This document shows positions 59,380 to 64,000 of a DNA stretch of 64,000 nt, in pieces; position 1 is the stretch's first letter; each line of letters begins with the position of its first letter. The notes beneath the pieces are model-generated. The model saw only the letters and a list, made by a program, of their open reading frames with translations. It made no database searches and was not told the DNA's origin. The DNA is from Gnetum montanum. Its lineage: Eukaryota > Streptophyta > Gnetopsida > Gnetales > Gnetaceae. The stretch lies in NCBI GenBank assembly GCA_015680685.1, contig MNCI01001065.1:2070734-2134733 (forward strand). The letters are read 5' to 3'. The position numbers and the translations under genes were made by a program.

Positions 59380-59600
59380 AGCAAAGTTATTATTTGAATA
59401 CTTTATTTAAGTCTAAAAGCATTAAAAAAAGGACAATTCAAAAAAAATATACTCTTCATCTTCCACTACAATATGTATACAAAATCTACAAATGTGTTGC
59501 TCTCTTTAAAGGTTGATCCATCTCCTTGTTTCAATCAATAAATAATGAGATCTCACACAAGCACATGTGATTGTCATCTTACTTTGTTATGTGAACATCA
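59380..59600 (-). pseudogene. third LINE-like Cys/His box, inverted
   Basis: On the minus strand VRSHYLLIETRRWINL, a stop, REQHICRFCIHIVVEDEEY and IFFEL: again the SHxLxIE block followed by ICRxC and VEDE. It faces the other two copies. Confidence 0.5.
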
Positions 59601-59784
59601 AATAAGCCAAAGTAACATCTCTTGAATGATGGAATCTTTCCCTAGCATTTTGGCATGTTTGGAAGTGTTTTAGGCCTATTGTGATGACTTTAGGAGGTTC
59701 TAGGGGCTATGGGGACTTGTTTGGAGGTGTTTGAAGGTTCTAGGTCTCAAAACAAGCATCTTTGTATTTTGGCCTTGCAAAGGA

Positions 59785-59937
59785 GATGTCCCATTTGCAA
59801 GTGAGACATCCCATCTATAAGTGAGACATCCCATTTGCATTGTAGATATCTCTACTAAGACATCCCACGTGATTTGAAGATGTCTACTTTGAGACCTCTA
59901 AACTTGAGAGAGATGTCTCCTATTTCTTGTAGATATC
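59785..59937 (-). promoter_or_regulatory. GATGTC/GACATC word cluster at the ORF2-promoter position of element H
   Basis: GATGTC or GACATC occurs at 59785, 59805, 59825, 59859, 59879 and 59912, and GATATC at 59845 and 59932, eight words in 153 bp. It lies as far from the spacer phrase GGTAACATGT (60850) as the word cluster of E does from its own. No clear TATA box remains, and ORF2 is not preserved beyond it. Confidence 0.5.
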
Positions 59938-61400
59938 TTCCATGGATTTTAATGGACCACTGAAAATTTCAAGATTTTGAGAGATTTTTTATGAACAAAA
60001 TTGAGTGAAATGAATAGTTTGGAAGATGTAGAGATGGTTTGAAGGGTTATTGATTATGAATGATGCTCTGAATATAAGAATTTATCATTGAAAATGTATG
60101 AAACAAGGAATTTGTACAAGGTAAGTTGATTGAGTTTATTAGAGATGGTTGGTGGAAATTGCCAAAGGTATGATCAAGTTTGTGTATGTAGGAAAGCAAG
60201 AATGATTGTTTAAGTACTCTAAAGGCATAAGATAATTTGGAATCGGTCATTGTGTATGAAACATAAGAGTTATACCAATGGATCCTCCCTAAAGCAAGCT
60301 CTGATCCTTAGTGCACTTGTATAACCACACCTATAAATGACCATAGGCACTCAAGGAGTTGAATGTAAAACATACCTATCCTTAAAAACATACATGTTAG
60401 TATTTCCTTAATGAGAACATATCACTACATTATATAAAACCATTAAATTATGATCGTATATAGGTGGAGAAGGAGTAGTAGGAATTGTAGAAAATAGGAT
60501 GTGAGGTATCTTACCATAGGCATAATGAATTTTGTGTGTGATGCATGGTTAAAGTAATCATTAGCCCTTCTATCCAAGATCTAACCAAGTACAGTTACCA
60601 ATGACATCACATTGTATCATCCCAAAACTAGCAATCACAAGACTACCATAATTGCATGGAGCATTAACACCTAGCAATGAAGTTCAAGGATGTATATTAT
60701 TAATAGTACACTTTATCATTTTTAAAGGATACCTAGCCATTGGATGCAAAAGTGCCTTCACACATGGGCATCATACCTTTCTAGCTCCATAACCAATGTG
60801 ACTTCAAGAATCCTTAATATTTTTGAGAAGTCACCTCCCTTCAAGCATGGGTAACATGTTTTTTTAGTGAAACCCCTAGAAATTTCTATATCTAGTTCAT
60901 TTATTGGGTTATTAATGTGTCAACCTACTAGAGGATTACCTTACAACATGGAAAACATTTATTTCTAGTGACATGGTAAGGCAGCACTTATTTTAGACAT
61001 ACTTTCATTTTTTTTGTTGGAACTCAGGTAAATAATACAACTTAATAGCAACATAAGACTCATAGTAGTAGCCTTAGAGAATCCACAAATACTCTTGATA
61101 TCACACCCTTTTCATTCCCACTTGGTTCTTCACTTTTCTATCCAAGCATAATGATCATAGTTTTATTTTTAGTTTTATTTTAGAAAGAATGTCATTATGT
61201 CCATCATAAGAACCTCTTATTATTGGAAATGAGTGGAGTGGATGATGGGGTCTCGCTGCATATATAATCAATCCTTCAATGATTCAATAACATAGGGAAA
61301 ATATAAAAGAATGGAAAAGATAGGAAAGAATGTAAAAATTGGTAAGAAAAGTAAAAAGTAGAAAATTGTGAAAAGAATTAGTGCTTAAGTGTCAAACTTG
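59938..61400 (-). other. noncoding spacer of element H
   Basis: AGCATGGGTAACATGTTTTT (60845-60865) and GCATCATACCTTTCTAGCTCC (60766 on) match the spacers of E and G. No coding signal. Confidence 0.55.
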
Positions 61401-61679
61401 ACACCTCCATGACTATCATTATAAGTGGAGATAAGAAAGATTGGGTAGTGAACTACTTAGTAGAAAGGGTAGAGTCCTTGAAAGAGCAAGGAGAGTCACA
61501 ATATGGTTTTACTTGTTGAATATTACTAAGAATAAATTTTTATGGGCTTATTGGGTGATAGATTTGTATGGCACCAAATTGGTATGTAGCATAGATAATA
61601 TAGGACCTCTCCCATATAATTTGAAACTTAGCCTTCTATACTGGGATTATAACGTAGGACTCTACTGCCTGGCTTGATA

Positions 61680-62660
61680 GAAACTTGTCTTGTTTTGATA
61701 TCATGTCTACACTTGGAACTTTGTTACTCATTTAAGCTACTAGTCTATTTTCATCTAAGATATTTAGATTCATGAGGCATTCTTTTTGAACTATGCTTAA
61801 ATCAAGGTCAAGTGTACTGGTAGTGGAAAGGGTATTGAGTTTTGCTTTGATTGGTAAGTAGGTAATTCACCATAAACTAACTCATATGGGGAATAACCTA
61901 TCGGAAGTTTCTAAGTTGATATTTATGCCCATATAGCATCTTTAAGTTTAGTGATTTAGTCCTTTCTATAATGACTAGCTATTCTAGTTAATATTCTTGT
62001 GATTTCCTAGTTAGTCACTTCTACTTGACCATTTGCTTGGGGATGATAATGTGTAGTTAATTTATGATTAACCCCAAGTTGTTGCATTAGCCTTTTAAAT
62101 GTAGCTCCTATGAAGTGAGTCTCATTATGTGATATGAGCATGCATATTACTCCAAATATATTCATCACATGTTGTTGAAAGAATTTGGTAACTATTGTGT
62201 ATAGACAATATTTTATTATAGCTACTTCTACCCACTTTGTATAATAATCAATAGTTATTATAATGTAGGAATTTCCATTTGACATTGGCATTATAGGGCC
62301 CATGAAGTCAATTCTCCAAATGTTAAAGGATTCCAATGGCTATATTCATTATTATGATCCTTTATTTCTAGTTGTCAGCCCTCCATCTCTTCAACATCTT
62401 TCACAAAACTATGTAAACTAGTGTGCATCCTTGAATATGGTAGGTTAAAAGTAGCTCACCATCATAAGTTTCGGTGCTATCCTTTGTCTTGCATAGTGAC
62501 AACCACATGGTCCTTCATGTGCCTCTTGTAAAACTCTTTGTTGACTGTCTTCTGGAACATATCATCTTATTAACTCATCAACACATATTTTGTAAAGGTT
62601 TTCATTAATTTTCATATATCTTTTTACTTAGTAGAGGAATAGTTCCTTACATTTTTTATC
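61680..62660 (-). pseudogene. pol: integrase of element H
   Basis: The core is open at 62336-62007: IWRIDFMGPIMPMSNG, TIDYYTKW (first Asp), LISHNETHF (second Asp changed to His), HYHPQANGQVEVTN (Glu kept). The zinc domain near 62600-62420 reads EAHEGPCGCHYARQR and a C-x2-C pair. The C-terminal part runs toward 61680 in broken frames. It is the best-preserved integrase core in the window. Confidence 0.8.
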
Positions 62661-63850
62661 CCATTCAATAGAAAGTTCTTGTTTGATGAGATACACTGTG
62701 TAGTTAGTAAGCCATGACTTCTCTACTAAGCCTACAACCATTGTGGTCTTAGTGAATAAATTTTCATTTGAAAATTAGTCTAATATTGGTTCATCATTCT
62801 CTTAGGGTTTCCATCTAAGTCTTGATAAATATCTATTATAACATTTTTGGTTCCTTTCTTTTCAATCATGGTTATGTCAAACTCTTGTAAGATAATGAGT
62901 CATCTTATCACTCTTGGACTAACCACTAGTTTGTTCATTAAGAATCTAATAGTACTATCATTAGCATAGAAAAATATAGAATAACCAAGCACAGTGTTTG
63001 AATTTCTCAACCACATACACCACAATCATAAGCTTCTTTTCTGTGGTAGTGTAGTTGAGTTGTGCCCTAGTGATACATCGACTAGCATAATGTATGTAAT
63101 ATAGTCTTTTCTAGTCATCCAACTGAGTAAGTACTACTTCCAATGTGTATTTTAAAGCATCTATCATAATGTGGAAAGGCTTAGACTAATCTAGAGCTTG
63201 AAGGATTGGTGTCTCAATTAATTTCTATTTCAAGAGTTCAAATGTTTTCTCACATTAATTTGTCCATTAAAATGGTGCATTTTTCTTAGTTAGTTTCACC
63301 AATGGTTTGGCAATCTTTGAAAAATTTTCAATAAATCTCCTATAGTATCCTATTTGGCCAAGAAATGATATGACATCTTTGAAAATTCATGTCCTCTAGG
63401 TGATATTCTAAATGACTTTGATCTTTTATGGATCTACCTTTATTCCTTTGTAAGATACTTTATTTCCTAGAACTATACCATCTTGAACCATTAAGTGGCT
63501 TTTCTGCTAGTTGAGCTTTAGAGTAGTTTCTACACATCTTTATAATACTTACTCTAAACAATCCAAGGCTTGATTAAGATATAGCATGTATGTGGAGAAA
63601 TCATCCATAAAGATCTCAACTGCATTACTAATTTGCTTCTGTAAGATGCTTAGTACAAGTCTCTAGAAGGTAGTGGGGGCATTACATAAGCCAAAGGATT
63701 ACTTGTATGCAAATGTCCCTGATGGATTGGTAAATATGATCTTTTCTTGATCTTCTGATGCAAAGTGAATTTGATTTTACCCATTGTATCCATCCAAAAA
63801 ACTATAATACTAGTGTCCTACGATAGTATCCAGGACTTGGTCAACAAATG
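62661..63850 (-). pseudogene. pol: RT-RNase H of element H, cut by a young LTR
   Basis: On the minus strand: YYSFLDGYNG (63810-63780), SFGLCNAPTTF (about 63690), EIFMDDFSTY (about 63610), then [22 protein letters not shown] (63345-63285), CEKTFELL, and RNase H with LNYTTTEKKL (about 63060). Stops are decay-type. The RT N-terminus lies beyond the insertion at 63851. Confidence 0.8.
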
Positions 63851-64000
63851 TAATGAGTGGCGAGGTACCCCTACACTCCACCATACGAATACGAGCGTAC
63901 ACGCGCGATCCGGTCGAACTCCGCAGACTAAATGCCTTAACGCCACAAGAAACACTTGGGGTTAATCGTTTGTTGTCTTCCCAGGCTTGCTTGTATGTGT
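63851..64000 (-). repeat. young LTR (U5 end, inverted), running off the window
   Basis: It begins TAATGAGTGGCGAGGTACCC, the inverted U5 end. CpGs are dense (ACGAATACGAGCGTACACG), whereas the older LTRs here have TG or CA at the same sites. The bases AAATG (63846-63850) would be the left target duplication. Confidence 0.8.

Larger units (their letters stand above)
59640..63850 (-). mobile_element. Athila-like element H, partial
   Basis: RT, RNase H, integrase, spacer and a word cluster follow in the order of element E. The ORF2 side is lost near 59640 and the RT side is broken by an LTR that starts at 63851. No LTR of its own is in the window, so family A membership is inferred only from its GATGTC words. 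Confidence 0.65.

Overview
This window is nuclear DNA of a land plant with a large, transposon-filled genome. The evidence is Athila-like and Tat-like Ty3/gypsy retrotransposons (both plant-specific lineages), plant LINE pieces, and a relic of a PPR-DYW organelle RNA-editing factor. The species cannot be named from the sequence; the density of old nested elements would fit a conifer-like or other giant genome. I see no intact host gene. Almost every coding stretch is a retrotransposon relic whose frame can still be read but is broken by stops of the kind left by decay of methylated cytosine (CAG to TAG, CAA to TAA, CGA to TGA, TGG to TAG or TGA).

Layout. 1-980: 3' end of an Athila-like element. 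981-11073: a second one, without ORF2, sharing the LTR at 981-1841 with the first (LTR-internal-LTR tandem). 11074-12655: two more LTR copies, one inverted. 12680-13480: a 31-bp minisatellite. About 14590-23821, continuing at 26552: a Tat-like element with gag and protease but no visible RT, RNase H or integrase, and a long 3' region of tandem repeats (31-bp and about 190-bp units). 23822-26546: a 2.7-kb palindrome of two inverted LTRs inserted in that repeat, with a 5-bp target duplication. About 26700-33544: Athila-like element F (+), with an assembly gap at 28137-28825. 33718-37734 plus 51141-55560: old element G (-), split by element E and by a solo LTR (54143-55038). 37735-51140: full-length element E (-), 13.4 kb, with target duplication ATAAG. 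55618-59600: AT-rich stretch with LINE pieces and the PPR-DYW relic. 59640-63850: element H (-), interrupted at its right end by a young LTR that still carries its CpGs.

How the parts work together. The Athila-like elements have gag, then pol (protease, RT, RNase H, integrase), a purine tract, a noncoding spacer and a second gene, ORF2, that encodes a domain resembling the 'putative plant transposon protein' family followed by a long coiled coil. ORF2 appears to be a transcription unit of its own. In F, E and G a cluster of short palindromic words and a TATA box lie about 410-550 nt before its start codon, and in F a 5' UTR intron ends exactly at the ATG. The words before ORF2 are the same ones that stand before the TATA box in that element's own LTR (GATATC in F; CATCGA/GGCC words in E; ATGCATTAAC-type words in G), while they differ between families. 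This looks like a lineage-specific operator set shared by the LTR and the ORF2 promoter, and is the main candidate for an undescribed system here. The second is the inverted-LTR palindrome, whose inner junctions join the primer-binding-site edge to the polypurine-tract edge.
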